Positions 1 to 10,647 of a stretch of 64,000 bases of DNA are shown one piece after another. Origin of the DNA: Polyangium sp. y55x31 (lineage in GTDB: Bacteria; Myxococcota_A; Polyangia; Polyangiales; Polyangiaceae); NCBI RefSeq assembly GCF_029946505.1, contig NZ_JARZHG010000015.1:186001-250000 (forward strand), read 5' to 3'. Every line of letters begins with the position of its first letter. The stretch's first letter is position 1. The notes beneath the pieces are model-generated. The model saw nothing but the letters and a program-made list of their open reading frames with translations, ran no database searches and was not told the origin of the DNA. The position numbers and the translations under genes are program-made.

Positions 1-150
1 CTCCGCGTGGCGCTTCGCGAGGTAGAGCGCCGATTCGATCGCGGCGAGCGTGTTCCTGAGCTCGTGCGCCACGCCTGCGCCGAGGGCGCCTGCGATCGCG
101 AGGGCCGCCGCGCGCGCGTCTCGATCGTTCGGATCGGATGCCTTCGTCAC
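1..150 (-). CDS. Sensor histidine kinase, 5' end only (window edge)
   Basis: Only the first 50 codons lie in the window; the gene runs off the left edge. Reading from a GTG at 150, an Ala-rich helix leads into VAHELRNTLAAIESAL. This is a HisKA dimerisation/phosphoacceptor H-box with His29 as the likely autophosphorylated residue, followed by the usual E-L-R-N. No sensor or transmembrane segment precedes the H-box from this start, so the kinase is either soluble or starts further upstream; the frame stays open some way into the upstream region and no clear ribosome site marks the GTG. ATPase domain and partner response regulator are not visible. Confidence 0.7.
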   Translation of the reverse strand, partial: MTKASDPNDRDARAAALAIAGALGAGVAHELRNTLAAIESALYLAKRHAE

Positions 151-447
151 GGCGCGCGAGTCTAGCGCGAAGCCGCTGAAAGCAAGGTCCCCCGGCGACG
201 GCGTGGTCCTCGTCGACTCGCTGCCATCACACGCCGACGCCGGGGAACCGATCGAAGCGAAGCAAAGAAAGAGCGCTCGCGCGCTGCGACGAGGACATCG
301 AGCAAGACTCGGGCCGCGCCCGCTTGCCCGGGATTCCAGCGTCCTCCGAGAGCGTGCGAAGGCGCCTGCTCTGACAACGCTGTCGCATCGGTGGGTCTTC
401 TCGTGCGCAGCGCCTCTCGCCCGCGTGGATGCCCAGAGCGGAGAAGT
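151..447. other. Intergenic stretch upstream of the histidine kinase
   Basis: About 300 bases between the start of the kinase and the end of the TauE/SafE gene, both on the minus strand. Open frames here overlap each other on both strands and none resembles a protein I know. It presumably holds the kinase promoter. I see no clear repeat or terminator hairpin. Confidence 0.4.
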
Positions 448-1242
448 TCAGGTGCCGGCGAGAATCTGGTAGGCGAGCCGCGCCGCAAGCGCGAGCGAGA
501 CGAGCAGGACGGCCGATCGGATGAGCTGCTCGCCGCCCTTCACGGCCGCGCGAGCGCCGAGGACGCCGCCCACGGCTTGGGCCACGGCCATCGGCAAGGC
601 GAGGCGGAAGTCGATCCGTCCGGCGAGCGCAAAGCTCACCATCGCGGCGAGGTTCGAGGCGAAGTTCGCGACCTTCGCGTTGGCCGTCGCGCGCGTGAGG
701 TCGTCGCCGAACACCGTGGTGTAGAGCAGGATCAAGAACGTCCCCGTGCCCGGCCCGAAGAAGCCGTCGTACGCGCCGATCACGAGCGCGATGACCGCGG
801 CCGTCGCGAGCGGACGACGCTCCGCGATCGCCCACGGCGTCGGCGCGGGCGGCGGGGCATCGGGGTTCGCCTTCGCCTTCGGCCGTCGCCTTCCGCGCGA
901 CGCGAAGAAGATCGCGACGCAGATCAGGAGCACGAGCACGATCGGACGCAGCACCTCTGGGCGCGCCGCGAGCAGCGCACGCGCGCCTGCTGCGGAGCCG
1001 ATCCCGGCGGCGAGGAAGGTCGGCCAGAAGCGCTTCTTGTCGACGCGGCCCGCGCGCACGAACGAGAGCAGCGACGCGCCCGAGCCGAAGACGGCCTGCC
1101 CCTTGTTCGTGCCGAGCGCGAGGCGCGGATCGGCGATCGCCACGAGCAGCGCGGGCACCGTGAGAAGACCGCCGCCGCCGGCGATCGCGTCGATCAGGCC
1201 GGCGGCGAGGGCGACCGCGCAGAGGAGCGGGAGGACGAGCAC
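448..1242 (-). CDS. TauE/SafE-family (TSUP) membrane permease
   Basis: A 264-residue polytopic membrane protein with two similar halves, typical of the TSUP (former DUF81) family, which exports sulfite or organosulfur anions or imports related anions. The N-terminal half has the family's Gly-rich loop (DAIAGGGGLLTVPALL) and GTNKGQAVFGS. The second half repeats the theme as GAYDGFFGPGTGTF, followed by ATANAKVANFASNLAA. Length is usual for the family. It starts at GTG 1242 with an AGGAA about 12 nt upstream. It lies 37 nt downstream of the radical SAM gene on the same strand and may be cotranscribed, but nothing nearby fixes the substrate. Confidence 0.88.
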   Translation of the reverse strand: MLVLPLLCAVALAAGLIDAIAGGGGLLTVPALLVAIADPRLALGTNKGQAVFGSGASLLSFVRAGRVDKKRFWPTFLAAGIGSAAGARALLAARPEVLRPIVLVLLICVAIFFASRGRRRPKAKANPDAPPPAPTPWAIAERRPLATAAVIALVIGAYDGFFGPGTGTFLILLYTTVFGDDLTRATANAKVANFASNLAAMVSFALAGRIDFRLALPMAVAQAVGGVLGARAAVKGGEQLIRSAVLLVSLALAARLAYQILAGT

Positions 1243-1279
1243 GAACGCAGGGCGTTCCTATCCAAAAGCGGACGCGCTG

Positions 1280-4192
1280 TCACTCGGCGTCGGCCGACAC
1301 GAGCACGGGCGCGGAGGCGGCGGAGGGCGCCGGGCGTTCCCGCCCGAGCGCGCTCTTCACCGCCGCGAGATCGAGCGGCGAGAAGCGCGCGTCCGCGGCG
1401 CCGCCGAAGAGCTCCAGGCGGATCGCGCGATGCGCCGGAGCGACGCCGCCTTCGCCCGAGATCACGGCTGCGATCTCGGACGACTTCGCCGCGCCCGATC
1501 CCGTGATCTCCACGAAGACGTCGAGCGTCACGAGGTCGCCCACGAGCCCTGCCCGATCGAGCGCCGCGCGCGCCTCCGCGCCGCCCACCTCGGCCGAGAG
1601 CAGGTACTTGCGCACGTCGACCACCTTGCCGATCCCCTCGATTTCCCGCCGGATCGGGAGCGACGGCGCAGCCATCGCCGCGCGGCACGCGGAAGCGAGC
1701 ATCTCCTCGGCCGTTTGCCCCGGCGGCACCACGAGCGCCGAACGCGCGAACGCGAGCACGTACCGCGCGCCGCGGATCACGCGGGAGATCGCCGCGTCCT
1801 CCGGCCCGAGCAGCGCCGCGCCGCGGAACCTGAGTCCCGCGGGGCTCGCCGTGTTCATCCGCTCGACGAGCGACGCGACCTCGGCGGGTTCGAGCGCGCG
1901 TTCGAGCCGCACGTCCGCGTATTCGTCGAGGCTCGCCACGCCGAGCGAGAGCGCGGGCGAGAAGATCATGTCGGGCTTGGGATGAAAACCCTTCGTGTAG
2001 ACCATCCGCTCGCCGACGCGCCGGAACACGCGCGGCAGCTCGCGCACCACGTCGAGGTGCCCGAGCAGCGCCATCGCGCCCGTCTTCTCGAACCGGATGC
2101 GATACAAGAACCCGCCGCGCCCCTTCATCGGCGGCGCCTTCTTCACCGGCGCGGGCGCTTGCTCCATCACCTCGTCGGCTTCGCCGTCCGCGGGCGCCTC
2201 GACGACCGGCGCCGCCACGGGCGCGTCCGTGATCAGCGGCAGCCGCTTGTTCGCGCCGAGCCTGCGGAGGAAGTCGACCCGCTCGCTGCGCATCTGCGTC
2301 ATGTCGCAGGCCACGCCGCAGTCGTAACAGACGAGCCTGCGTTGATCGGCGACCGCGTCCTCCACGTTCGTGTGGTGCACGAACGTCCCGGCGACCTTCC
2401 CGCACGGCGGACTCAACCGATTCTGCAGCGCCTTCCGGTACTCGCGCGCCAAAAACCCTTCTTCGAGGCCGACGTCGATGTGGTCCCAGGGGATCCGCGC
2501 GGTCACGGGGATCGTGTGGAGGAAGCGCGATCGATCCGTCCCGAAGTGCGTGAACGCCTCCTCCCACACGTCGAGCCGCAGCCGATCGTCCCATGAATCG
2601 AAGCGCGCCCCGTTCCGATACGCGCGCTCCAGCACGTCACAAAGGCTCCGATCTCCGCGCGCAAAAATCCCTTCGAGCACGCTCGCCTCGGCGCCGTGCG
2701 TCTTGAGCTTCACGTTGCGGTAGTTCCTCACCGTCTGCCGCAGGAGGTCCTGCTTGCGCGCGACCTCGCCGAGCGAGTCCATCGCGGCCCACTGGAAGGG
2801 CGTGTGGGGCTTCGGCACGTGCGTCGACACGCTCACCGTCACCTCGACGTTTTTCTTGCCGATCTTCCGCCCCACGCCGGCCGTGCGCGCGCCCATCTCC
2901 ACGATGCCGGCGACGTCCGCGTCTTCCTCGGTCGGCAGGCCGATCATCGAGTAGAGCTTCATCCGGTCCCAGCCGCGCGAGAAGATGCGCTCGGCCGTCT
3001 CCAGCAGTTGCTCCTCGGTGACGTTCTTGTTCACCACGTCGCGCATCCGCTGCGTGCCCGCCTCCGGCGCGAACGTCAGGCCCGTCGCGCGCACGCGCTT
3101 GAGCTCGTCGAGCAGATCGGGCTCGAGCCCGTACGCGCGCAGCGACGACACGCTCATGCTCACGCGCTCCTTCGCGAGTTTGTCCGCGACCTTCTTGATG
3201 AGCGGCGAGATGCACGAGACGTCCGCCGTGCTGAGCGCGGTCAGCGACACCTCGTCGTTGCCCGAGGCGCGCACCGCTTCGAGCACCGTGTTCACGACCT
3301 GCTCGGGGTCACGCTCGCGCACGGGCCGGTAGATCATGCCAGCCTGGCAGAAGCGGCATCCTTCCGTGCAGCCACGCGCGATCTCGATCGACACGCGATC
3401 GAAGATCGCCTCCGGCCCGCCCGTCGGGCTCACCGCGGGGAACGGGTACTTGTCGAGGTCGACGAGCGCGCGATCGATCGGCAAGGGCAAACCCTTCTCG
3501 ATCGGCGCCTTCACGATCTGAAAGCCCGTCTCCGGATCGGCCTCCGTCCGGTAGAGCGACGGCACGTACACCGCGCCGAGCTTCGCGAGCGCCACGAGCC
3601 GCTCGCGCCGCGGCACGCCCGCCTTCCGGAGCCGCGCCCACGTCAGCGCCACCTGGGTCGCCTTCTCCTCGCCGTCGCCGATCACCACCGCGTCGATGAA
3701 CGCGCTCACCGGCTCGGGGTGCGTCGCCACCGGCCCGCCGGCGATGACCAGCGGATCGTCTTCCCCGCGATCGGCCGAGCGCAACGGCACGCCGCCGAGG
3801 TCCAGCATGAGCAGGATGTTCGTGTAGGTCAGCTCGAACTGGAGCGAGAAGCCGACCACGTCGAAGTCCCGCAGCTTTCTTTTGCTTTCCAACGAAACGA
3901 GCGGGATGTTTCGAGCTCGAAGCTCTGCCTCGACGTCCTTCCACGGCGCGTAGCAGCGCTCGGCCAGCGTGCGCGGATCGTCGTTCAGGAGCTTGTAGAG
4001 GATCTTGAACCCGAGGTGGCTCATCCCGATGTCGTAGACATCGGGGAATGCGAGGCAGACCCTCGCCTCCACGCTGGACCAATCCTTGACGACCGAGCCG
4101 ACCTCGCCGCCCGTGTAGCGTGCGGGCTTCTCCACCCGGTCGAGGAAATCGGCGTACGGGTGGCCTTCGAGTATCGCGGGGGCTTCTGCCAT
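1280..4192 (-). CDS. B12-binding-type radical SAM protein fused to DUF2344 (TIGR03960/TIGR03936)
   Basis: A 970-residue protein. The N-terminal half is a radical SAM enzyme of the B12-binding-like class (TIGR03960): an N-terminal Rossmann-like region is followed by a SAM/4Fe-4S motif CTEGCRFC (C275, C279, C282, a CX3CX2C pattern). The C-terminal part from about residue 690 ([12 protein letters not shown] onward) is DUF2344/TIGR03936, often found fused or next to this radical SAM module and close to ribonuclease G in other bacteria. A Cys cluster CYDCGVAC links the two. The true reaction is unknown; RNA modification is often guessed from context. The ATG at 4192 is preferred over upstream codons because AAAAGG sits 8-12 nt before it. 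It is divergent from uvrB. Confidence 0.88.
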   Translation of the reverse strand: MAEAPAILEGHPYADFLDRVEKPARYTGGEVGSVVKDWSSVEARVCLAFPDVYDIGMSHLGFKILYKLLNDDPRTLAERCYAPWKDVEAELRARNIPLVSLESKRKLRDFDVVGFSLQFELTYTNILLMLDLGGVPLRSADRGEDDPLVIAGGPVATHPEPVSAFIDAVVIGDGEEKATQVALTWARLRKAGVPRRERLVALAKLGAVYVPSLYRTEADPETGFQIVKAPIEKGLPLPIDRALVDLDKYPFPAVSPTGGPEAIFDRVSIEIARGCTEGCRFCQAGMIYRPVRERDPEQVVNTVLEAVRASGNDEVSLTALSTADVSCISPLIKKVADKLAKERVSMSVSSLRAYGLEPDLLDELKRVRATGLTFAPEAGTQRMRDVVNKNVTEEQLLETAERIFSRGWDRMKLYSMIGLPTEEDADVAGIVEMGARTAGVGRKIGKKNVEVTVSVSTHVPKPHTPFQWAAMDSLGEVARKQDLLRQTVRNYRNVKLKTHGAEASVLEGIFARGDRSLCDVLERAYRNGARFDSWDDRLRLDVWEEAFTHFGTDRSRFLHTIPVTARIPWDHIDVGLEEGFLAREYRKALQNRLSPPCGKVAGTFVHHTNVEDAVADQRRLVCYDCGVACDMTQMRSERVDFLRRLGANKRLPLITDAPVAAPVVEAPADGEADEVMEQAPAPVKKAPPMKGRGGFLYRIRFEKTGAMALLGHLDVVRELPRVFRRVGERMVYTKGFHPKPDMIFSPALSLGVASLDEYADVRLERALEPAEVASLVERMNTASPAGLRFRGAALLGPEDAAISRVIRGARYVLAFARSALVVPPGQTAEEMLASACRAAMAAPSLPIRREIEGIGKVVDVRKYLLSAEVGGAEARAALDRAGLVGDLVTLDVFVEITGSGAAKSSEIAAVISGEGGVAPAHRAIRLELFGGAADARFSPLDLAAVKSALGRERPAPSAASAPVLVSADAE

Positions 4193-4326
4193 GGGAAAAC
4201 CTTTTCGGTCGGGTTCTTTCGGGTAGCACGCAACAACCCGAGCGAGAAGGAAGGCTTGCACCGAGGGTCACGCATGGGCGCGTCGGGTTGCACGGGCTCC
4301 ACTTGGCGACTAGGTTGCCCGCCCTC

Positions 4327-6474
4327 GTGTCAAGGCGTTTCGAGCTCGTCTCAGGCTTCACCCCGTGTGGCGACCAACCTCGCGCGATCGAGGAAATCTG
4401 CGGGGCCTTCGGACGGTCGGAGACCTTCCAGTGTCTGCTCGGCGTCACCGGCAGCGGCAAGACGTTCACGGCGGCCAAGGTCATCGAGCGCCTCCAGCGC
4501 CCGACGCTCGTCCTCGCGCCCAACAAGACGCTGGCGGCCCAGCTCTACGGCGAGATGCGCGAGCTCTTCCCGAACAACGCCGTCCACTACTTCGTCAGCT
4601 ACTACGACTACTACCAGCCCGAGGCGTACGTCCCCGCGAGCGACACCTTCATCGAGAAGGACGCCATCATCAACGACGCCATCGACCGGATGCGCCACGC
4701 CGCGACGCACGCGCTCTTGTCCCGGCCGGACGTGCTCATCGTCGCCTCCGTGAGCTGCATCTACGGCATCGGTTCGGCCGAGAGCTACCACGGCCTGCTC
4801 ATCAAGATGGAGCGCGGGCAGGAGCTGCGCCGCGACGAGCTCCTCCGTCGCCTCGTCGACATCCAGTACGACAGAAACGACATCGACTTCCACCGCGGCA
4901 CCTTCCGCGTGCGCGGCGACGTCGTGGAGATCTTCCCGGCGTACGAGGAGAACATCGCGATCCGCATCGAGTTCTTCGGCGACGAGATCGAGACCATCAA
5001 GGAGGTCGATCCCGTCCGCGGCAAGGTGCTCGGCACGCTCGACCGCGTCGCGATCTACCCCGGCTCGCACTACGTCACCGAGCAGCAGCAGCTCCGGAAC
5101 GCCATCGCCTCGATCCGCGAGGAGCTGCGCGATCGGCTCGACTTCTACGACAAGGCCGGCCGCTTCCTGGAGAAGCAGCGCATCGAGCAGCGCACGATGT
5201 ACGACCTCGAAATGCTCGAGCAGATGGGCTTCTGCAACGGCATCGAGAACTACTCGCGCCACCTCTCGGGCCGGAAGCCCGGCGAGCCGCCGCCCACGCT
5301 CATCGACTACTTCCCGAAGGACTTTCTCCTCATCATCGACGAGTCGCACCAGACGATCCCGCAGGTCGCGGCGATGTACCGCGGCGACCGCGCGCGCAAG
5401 GAGACGCTCGTCGAGTACGGCTTCCGCTTGCCGAGCGCGCTCGACAACCGGCCCCTCAAGTTCGAGGAGTTCGAGTCGCACTACGACCGCGTCCTGCTCG
5501 TCAGCGCCACGCCCGGCGAGTACGAGCTCGAGAAGACCGGCGGCGTCGTCGTCGAACAGATCATCCGCCCGACGGGCCTCACCGATCCCAAGATCGTCGT
5601 CCGCCCCGTCGGAGGTCAGGTCGACGATCTGCTCGAACGCATCCGCGAGCGCGTCTCGGTGAACGAGCGTGTCCTGGTCACCACGTTGACCAAACGCATG
5701 GCCGAGGATCTGACCGAGTACTACACGGAGCTCGGCGTCCGCGTCCGCTACCTGCACTCGGACATCGACACGCTCGAACGTGTGGAGATCCTCCGTGATC
5801 TCCGGCGCGGCGAGTTCGACGTCCTCGTCGGCATCAACCTCCTGCGCGAGGGCCTCGATCTGCCCGAGGTCTCGCTCGTCGCGATCCTCGACGCCGACAA
5901 GGAAGGCTTCCTCCGCAGCCCGCGCTCGCTCATCCAGACGATCGGCCGCGCCGCGCGTAACGTCCGCGGCGAGGTCATCATGTACGCCGATCGCGAGACG
6001 GACGCGATGCGTTACGCGATCCAGGAGACGAACCGCCGCCGCGAGATCCAGAGCGCATACAACGTCGCGCACAACATCACGCCCGCGACGGTCACGAAGG
6101 CGATCCTCGATCTCTCGCCGACCTCCGGCGCGCGCGACTACTACGCCGTTCCCAAGGGCGGACGCGGCGCCGCAGCCTCCGGCAAGGACGCCGCACCGAC
6201 GGGCGCCGATCTCGCCGAGCGCATCGAGGCGTTGCGCCTCGAGATGTTCGCTGCTGCGGAAAACCTCGAGTTCGAGAAGGCGGCGCGCCTGCGGGATCAG
6301 CTCCGCGCGCTCAAGGGTGAGCTCGAAGATTCGGGCGCGGAGGTTCCGCCTCCGGCGACGAAGACCAAGCCTCGCGCGAAGGCCAAGACGGGCGAGGCGC
6401 AGCCGGCGGCGCGCGGCGCGAAGAAGTCGAGCTCGCGCGGCGGCGGCGGCACGAGCCGGGGCCGCTACCGCTGA
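4327..6474 (+). CDS. uvrB: Excinuclease ABC subunit B
   Basis: UvrB, the damage-verifying helicase-like subunit of nucleotide excision repair, which receives DNA from UvrA and recruits UvrC. From GTG 4327 the protein is 715 residues and opens with [17 protein letters not shown], the conserved UvrB N-terminus; the frame is open further upstream but that part is unlike UvrB. Walker A GVTGSGKT is at 39-46, the beta-hairpin [12 protein letters not shown] follows, DESH is at 338-341, and helicase motif VI is [13 protein letters not shown] domain for UvrC contact spans about 629-671, followed by a Lys/Arg/Gly-rich tail longer than in E. coli. I saw no obvious LexA box in the 134-nt divergent spacer. 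Confidence 0.98.
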   Translation: MSRRFELVSGFTPCGDQPRAIEEICGAFGRSETFQCLLGVTGSGKTFTAAKVIERLQRPTLVLAPNKTLAAQLYGEMRELFPNNAVHYFVSYYDYYQPEAYVPASDTFIEKDAIINDAIDRMRHAATHALLSRPDVLIVASVSCIYGIGSAESYHGLLIKMERGQELRRDELLRRLVDIQYDRNDIDFHRGTFRVRGDVVEIFPAYEENIAIRIEFFGDEIETIKEVDPVRGKVLGTLDRVAIYPGSHYVTEQQQLRNAIASIREELRDRLDFYDKAGRFLEKQRIEQRTMYDLEMLEQMGFCNGIENYSRHLSGRKPGEPPPTLIDYFPKDFLLIIDESHQTIPQVAAMYRGDRARKETLVEYGFRLPSALDNRPLKFEEFESHYDRVLLVSATPGEYELEKTGGVVVEQIIRPTGLTDPKIVVRPVGGQVDDLLERIRERVSVNERVLVTTLTKRMAEDLTEYYTELGVRVRYLHSDIDTLERVEILRDLRRGEFDVLVGINLLREGLDLPEVSLVAILDADKEGFLRSPRSLIQTIGRAARNVRGEVIMYADRETDAMRYAIQETNRRREIQSAYNVAHNITPATVTKAILDLSPTSGARDYYAVPKGGRGAAASGKDAAPTGADLAERIEALRLEMFAAAENLEFEKAARLRDQLRALKGELEDSGAEVPPPATKTKPRAKAKTGEAQPAARGAKKSSSRGGGGTSRGRYR

Positions 6475-6505
6475 ACGGCGGCGACCTTCCGGGCTCGGTT
6501 CGATC

Positions 6506-7315
6506 TCACTCGCTGCGGCGGATGGCGGGGATGTAGCGGGCCTCGATCGGCCCCTCGGCGCCCGTTGCTTCGAGCGCCTCGATGTCGGCGTGCACGCGCG
6601 ACACCTCTTCCACCACGGACTTCACGTCGAGCCCCGACGTCCCTTCGGGCGCGTCGCGCAGTTTGTCGAGGGCGAGCTCCAGCAGTTGCGCGGCTCCGCT
6701 CGGGCTCTTGGCGCGATGCAGTTTGTGCATCGCCGTCGCCACGAGGATCAGCCCCTTGACGAACTCGCGCGACGGATCCGTATCCGGCCGCGTGCGCCGG
6801 TAGTCCTCCCAGATCTCGTGCGCGTCGTAGAACCGCTCGGCGGCGTACGCGTCGAGGCCGTTCTGGAACAGCGTCTCCGGATCTTTCGAGGGCGGAGAAA
6901 CGCGCGGCTCGAGCACGGGCCCTTGGCCCACGCTCTTCAGCGGCGGAATGAACGCGTCTTCCAGGTTCTTCTGCGCGATCGACAGCAAACGCTTGATCTC
7001 TGCCAGGCAGATGCGCGTCGCGTCGCGGAACGTGGCGAGATCGATGCCGCCGTGGACATCGGGCAGCGCGTCGAGCTTGATCAGCGCGCGCTCGAGCAGG
7101 TGCACCGATCCGCGCAGCTCCGCGTTGTGACGAACCTTGTGCATCGCGTTCGTCACTTGAATGATCGCCTGCAAAAACCGGCGATTCGTCTCGTTTTGCT
7201 CGTCCTGGTAGACCTGCGTCCAGATGTCGTAGGCATCGAAATGGCAACCGGCGCGGTACGCCTCGAGACCCCGATTGAAAGCAGCTTCACGATCTTCGTT
7301 CGCGTCGTCGGCCAT
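6506..7315 (-). CDS. Tandem DUF309-domain protein
   Basis: A 269-residue soluble protein made of two related all-helical DUF309 units, about residues 8-110 and 150-250. Each has the family pattern of an N-terminal Asn/Gly-rich helix (FNRGLEAYRAG; FQNGLDAYAAE), then a H/YDA.EIW motif (FDAYDIWTQVY; YDAHEIWEDY) and a helix with A.AMHK (VTNAMHKVRH; VATAMHKLHR). DUF309 proteins usually carry one copy, so this is an internal duplication. Biochemical role unknown. It is convergent with uvrB (31 nt between stops) and divergent from the SBBP lipoprotein. Confidence 0.8.
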   Translation of the reverse strand: MADDANEDREAAFNRGLEAYRAGCHFDAYDIWTQVYQDEQNETNRRFLQAIIQVTNAMHKVRHNAELRGSVHLLERALIKLDALPDVHGGIDLATFRDATRICLAEIKRLLSIAQKNLEDAFIPPLKSVGQGPVLEPRVSPPSKDPETLFQNGLDAYAAERFYDAHEIWEDYRRTRPDTDPSREFVKGLILVATAMHKLHRAKSPSGAAQLLELALDKLRDAPEGTSGLDVKSVVEEVSRVHADIEALEATGAEGPIEARYIPAIRRSE

Positions 7316-7643
7316 GGCGGCGTGGGAGACGATACACGACCCGCTAGGGGTTTGAAAGGGCGGGTGCGTGCTCCTCGCCGATCTCTCATCGACCGGACGG
7401 GCTCGTGCCCGTGATCCTGCGCCAGCGGATCGACGCTTCCGGTCTGTCCGGGGACCTGTAGAGCACCTACCCGATCCACCTCACAATTCAGCGACACGAA
7501 GCTGACGCCGCGATCATCTCGAACGGCGCCTCGCTTTTTACGGCTCGCGTTTCGCTCGTGTCCCGCATCGTGGATCCATCCGCCCGTGTGCCGCTCGCTT
7601 GGGCGTCTCCGGATCGGACGACAACATTCTTCGGGAGAACTTC
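7316..7643. other. Divergent intergenic region
   Basis: About 330 bases between the divergent starts of the DUF309 gene and the SBBP lipoprotein. It should carry both promoters. I see no convincing small gene, repeat or operator, only the GGGAG ribosome site a few bases before the lipoprotein ATG. Confidence 0.4.
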
Positions 7644-9866
7644 ATGATCGTAACGATACGAACGAGCCTGGTCCTTCTCCTTTCGACGGCGGCGCTCGTG
7701 GGCGCTGCCGGCTGTAGCGACGACGAGCCGCTCCCGTTCGGCACATCCAGCTCGAGCGGCAGCGGTGGAATGGGCGGGACCGGCGGCATGGGCGGGACCG
7801 GCGGGATCGGCGGCATGGGTGGTATGGGCGGTATGGGCGGCTCCGGCGGCACGCCGGACGTCTGCGGCGACGGCGTGGTCCAGGAGGCCTGCGACGACGG
7901 CAATACGACGGCGGGCGACGGCTGCGACGACGCCTGCGCCGTCGAAGCCGGCTTCCAATGCACCGGCGCGCCCTCCGTGTGCACGTCCATCTGCGGCGAC
8001 GGCCTGGTGAAGGGCGCCGAGACCTGCGACGACGGAAACACGTCGCCCGGCGACGGCTGCGACGCCGCCTGCGCGATCGAGGCCGGCTACGAGTGCACCG
8101 GCGAGCCGAGCGCCTGCTGCGCTCCGCAACCCGAGACGTGCGACGGAATGGACAACGATTGCAATGGCGTCCCGGACGAGGGGTGCGATTGCGTCGACGG
8201 CGCCACGCAGGCCTGTTACACGGGGCCGATGGACACCCAGGGCGTCGGCCAATGCGTGGGCGGCAATCAGACCTGCGCGGGCGGGCAATGGGGCACCTGC
8301 ATCGGCGAGGTCGTCCCCGGGATGGAGGTCTGCGACGGCGTCGACCAGGATTGCGACGGCACGCCGGACGACAGCATCGGCTGCATCTGCATGCCCGGCA
8401 CCACGCAGGCCTGCTACACGGGCCCGATGAACACGCAGGGCATGGGCCAATGCGTGGCCGGCACCGAGACCTGCGCGCCCGACGGCAAATCGTACGGCCC
8501 TTGCGTCGGCCAGGTCCTCCCCTCGACGGAGAACTGCGTCACCCCGATCGACGAAGATTGCAATGGCGCCGCGCTCGCTTGCACCGGGGCGCACGTCGTC
8601 AGCCGGGCCTATGGCGACGCCTCGGCCCAGCAGGGCCTCGCGCTCGCCGTCGATTCCATGGGCAACGTCCTCGTCGCGGGCAACTTCGCCGGCACGATCG
8701 ATTTCGGCGGCGGCGCGCTCACGAGCGCCGGCGGCGTCGACGTCTTCGTCGCGAAATTCACCCCGCAGGGCAACCACGTCTGGTCCAAGGCTTACGGCGG
8801 CGCCGGCGATCAGCTCGCCACGGGCATCGCCGTCGACGCCCAGGGCAATACGTTCGTCACCGGCAATTTCTCCACGACGATCACCATCGGCGCCACGACC
8901 CTCACGACCGGGGGCGCCGACGATTTCTTCGTGGCGAAGCTCGACCCCGCGGGCGCCGAGCTCTTCGCCAAGGGATTCGGCGCGAACTTCACGCAGACGT
9001 CCTCCGGCATCGCCGTCGACAATGCGGGCAACGTCGTCCTCACCGGCGCATTCTCCGGCACGTTCCCCTGGGGCATGACGATGCTTTCGGGCGCCGGCAA
9101 CCTCGACGTCTACGTGGTGAAGATGGACAACGCGGGCAACCCGATCTGGGGCAAGGGATTCGGCAGCGCGCAGAACCAGCAAGGGCTCGACGTCGCGACC
9201 GACGCCGCCGGCAACGTCATCATCGTCGGCGGCATGGAAAACACCGCTGATTTCGGCGGCGGCCAGTTCGTCGCCACCGGCGGCGAGGACGTCTTCGTCG
9301 CGAAGTTCGGCCCCACGGGCAATCACCTCTTCAGCAAGCGTTTCGGCGACGCCTCGGATCAGCGCGCCCTCGCGGTCGCCGCGGATCCGAGCGGCAACAT
9401 CGTCGTCACGGGCCAGTATGCGGGCACGATGGACCTCGGTGGCGGCGCGTTCACCAGCGTCGGCGGCGACGATGGGTTTCTCGTGAAATTCGATCCGAAC
9501 GGCACACACGCCTGGAGCAAGACCTTCGGCGCCGTGAGCGCGCAACGCGGCAAGGACGTCACGACCGATACTTTCGGCAACATCCTCCTCACGGGCGAAT
9601 TCTTCAGCGTCGTCGGGTTCGGCGCCAATACGATCGCCACGGCGGGCATGGCCGACATCTTCGTCGTCAAGCTGAACCCCGCGGGCGCGCAGGTTTGGCT
9701 CCGCGGCTTCGGCGCCGCGCAAAACGACCGCGGCGAGGCCGTGGCCGTCGACGCGACCGGCGCCGCGTGGTTCACCGGCTCGTTCGTCGGAAACGTCAAT
9801 TTCGGCGGCGGCGCCCTCGCGGGCGGCGCGGCCGACAACGTCTATCTCCTCGGCCTCGCGCCGTGA
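7644..9866 (+). CDS. Lipoprotein with DUF4215 and MopE-type Cys repeats and a seven-repeat SBBP propeller
   Basis: A 740-residue exported lipoprotein. The signal peptide ends in a lipobox AAGC (Cys24), followed by a Gly/Met-rich low-complexity linker. Residues about 71-155 hold two myxobacterial Cys-rich repeats (DUF4215 type: CGDG...CDDGN...GDGCD..C). Residues about 160-310 hold three MopE-like segments (CDGMDNDCNG; CDGVDQDCDG; IDEDCNG). From about 316 to the end there are seven repeats of roughly 60 residues with the SBBP signature (G..A.D..GN...G.F.GT.DFGGG...G..D.FV.K....G..W), which would close a seven-bladed propeller. The ATG at 7644 is chosen because GGGAG precedes it and the signal peptide begins there. 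Likely an outer-membrane or surface protein; ligand unknown. Confidence 0.85.
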   Translation: MIVTIRTSLVLLLSTAALVGAAGCSDDEPLPFGTSSSSGSGGMGGTGGMGGTGGIGGMGGMGGMGGSGGTPDVCGDGVVQEACDDGNTTAGDGCDDACAVEAGFQCTGAPSVCTSICGDGLVKGAETCDDGNTSPGDGCDAACAIEAGYECTGEPSACCAPQPETCDGMDNDCNGVPDEGCDCVDGATQACYTGPMDTQGVGQCVGGNQTCAGGQWGTCIGEVVPGMEVCDGVDQDCDGTPDDSIGCICMPGTTQACYTGPMNTQGMGQCVAGTETCAPDGKSYGPCVGQVLPSTENCVTPIDEDCNGAALACTGAHVVSRAYGDASAQQGLALAVDSMGNVLVAGNFAGTIDFGGGALTSAGGVDVFVAKFTPQGNHVWSKAYGGAGDQLATGIAVDAQGNTFVTGNFSTTITIGATTLTTGGADDFFVAKLDPAGAELFAKGFGANFTQTSSGIAVDNAGNVVLTGAFSGTFPWGMTMLSGAGNLDVYVVKMDNAGNPIWGKGFGSAQNQQGLDVATDAAGNVIIVGGMENTADFGGGQFVATGGEDVFVAKFGPTGNHLFSKRFGDASDQRALAVAADPSGNIVVTGQYAGTMDLGGGAFTSVGGDDGFLVKFDPNGTHAWSKTFGAVSAQRGKDVTTDTFGNILLTGEFFSVVGFGANTIATAGMADIFVVKLNPAGAQVWLRGFGAAQNDRGEAVAVDATGAAWFTGSFVGNVNFGGGALAGGAADNVYLLGLAP

Positions 9867-9982
9867 AGTGGGCCCATCCTCCTTGCGCGTGATCCGGCTG
9901 CGGGGGCGAGCGAAACGGCGCGCTCGCCCTCGCGCCCGCGATGTGTGTGGACCTTCGGGCGTTTCGGGGCTACACCTCCCAG

Positions 9983-10645
9983 GTGACGAAGGATCAAGGG
10001 AAACGCGGGGGGCGGGGTCGTAAAAAGGGCAAGGAGGCACCCGCGAAGGGCTCCTGGGGCAGCCTCGCCGCGGCGATCGGCGCCGTCGCGATGCTCGGCG
10101 CCCTGCTCTACGGCTCCTTCAAGGCGGAAGATCGCACGGCCTCGGTGAGCCCCGAGCCCGCCACAGCCGTCACGACCACGCCGCCCGCCGTCACGACCGC
10201 GCCCGCGCCGGCCCCTGGGCCTCCGCCTGGAAAAGGGGCGAATGGCGAGAACTGGAACGACGCGCAGATCGCCTGGCAGAGCTACGAGGCCGGCATCACC
10301 CGCGCGAAAGCCGAGAACAAGCCGGTTTGCCTCGTCTTCTACACCGCCTGGTGCCCCCATTGCCGCAATTATGCGAACGTCTTCCAGGATCCGCGCGTCG
10401 TCGCGCGTGCCAAGGATTTCGTGATGGTTCGCGTGAACCCGGATGACGAGTCCGCGATCGGCGACAAATACGCCCCCGACGGCTCGTACGTCCCGCGCAC
10501 GTTTTTCCTCGCCCCGGACGGAGCGCTCATGACCGACGTCCACGCGCCGCGTCCCAAGTTCCAGCATTTCTACGACGAGAATGACCCGTCGTCGTTGCTC
10601 GGCGGCATGGACGCGGCCCTGCGCAAGCTCGCGCGGCCGATGTGA
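9983..10645 (+). CDS. Membrane-anchored thioredoxin-fold protein
   Basis: A 220-residue protein: a basic cytoplasmic N-terminus, one transmembrane helix (SLAAAIGAVAMLGALLYG), a Pro/Thr-rich periplasmic linker, and a thioredoxin domain with active site WCPHC (Cys124, Cys127) and a cis-Pro segment YVPRTFFLAPDG. This layout fits a periplasmic thiol-disulfide oxidoreductase or a DsbD/TlpA-like reductase of the DUF255/thioredoxin_7 type. The start is uncertain: GTG 9983 gives a natural basic N-terminus, but ATG 9941 in the same frame would add 14 residues; neither has a strong ribosome site. Its stop lies 2 nt from the end of the convergent ATP-grasp gene. Confidence 0.8.
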   Translation: MTKDQGKRGGRGRKKGKEAPAKGSWGSLAAAIGAVAMLGALLYGSFKAEDRTASVSPEPATAVTTTPPAVTTAPAPAPGPPPGKGANGENWNDAQIAWQSYEAGITRAKAENKPVCLVFYTAWCPHCRNYANVFQDPRVVARAKDFVMVRVNPDDESAIGDKYAPDGSYVPRTFFLAPDGALMTDVHAPRPKFQHFYDENDPSSLLGGMDAALRKLARPM

Positions 10646-10647
10646 GC

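Noticed and set aside
7488-10040. An 850-codon minus-strand frame opposite the SBBP lipoprotein.
   Set aside because: It is repetitive only because the plus-strand propeller repeats are; no signal peptide or domain is recognisable.
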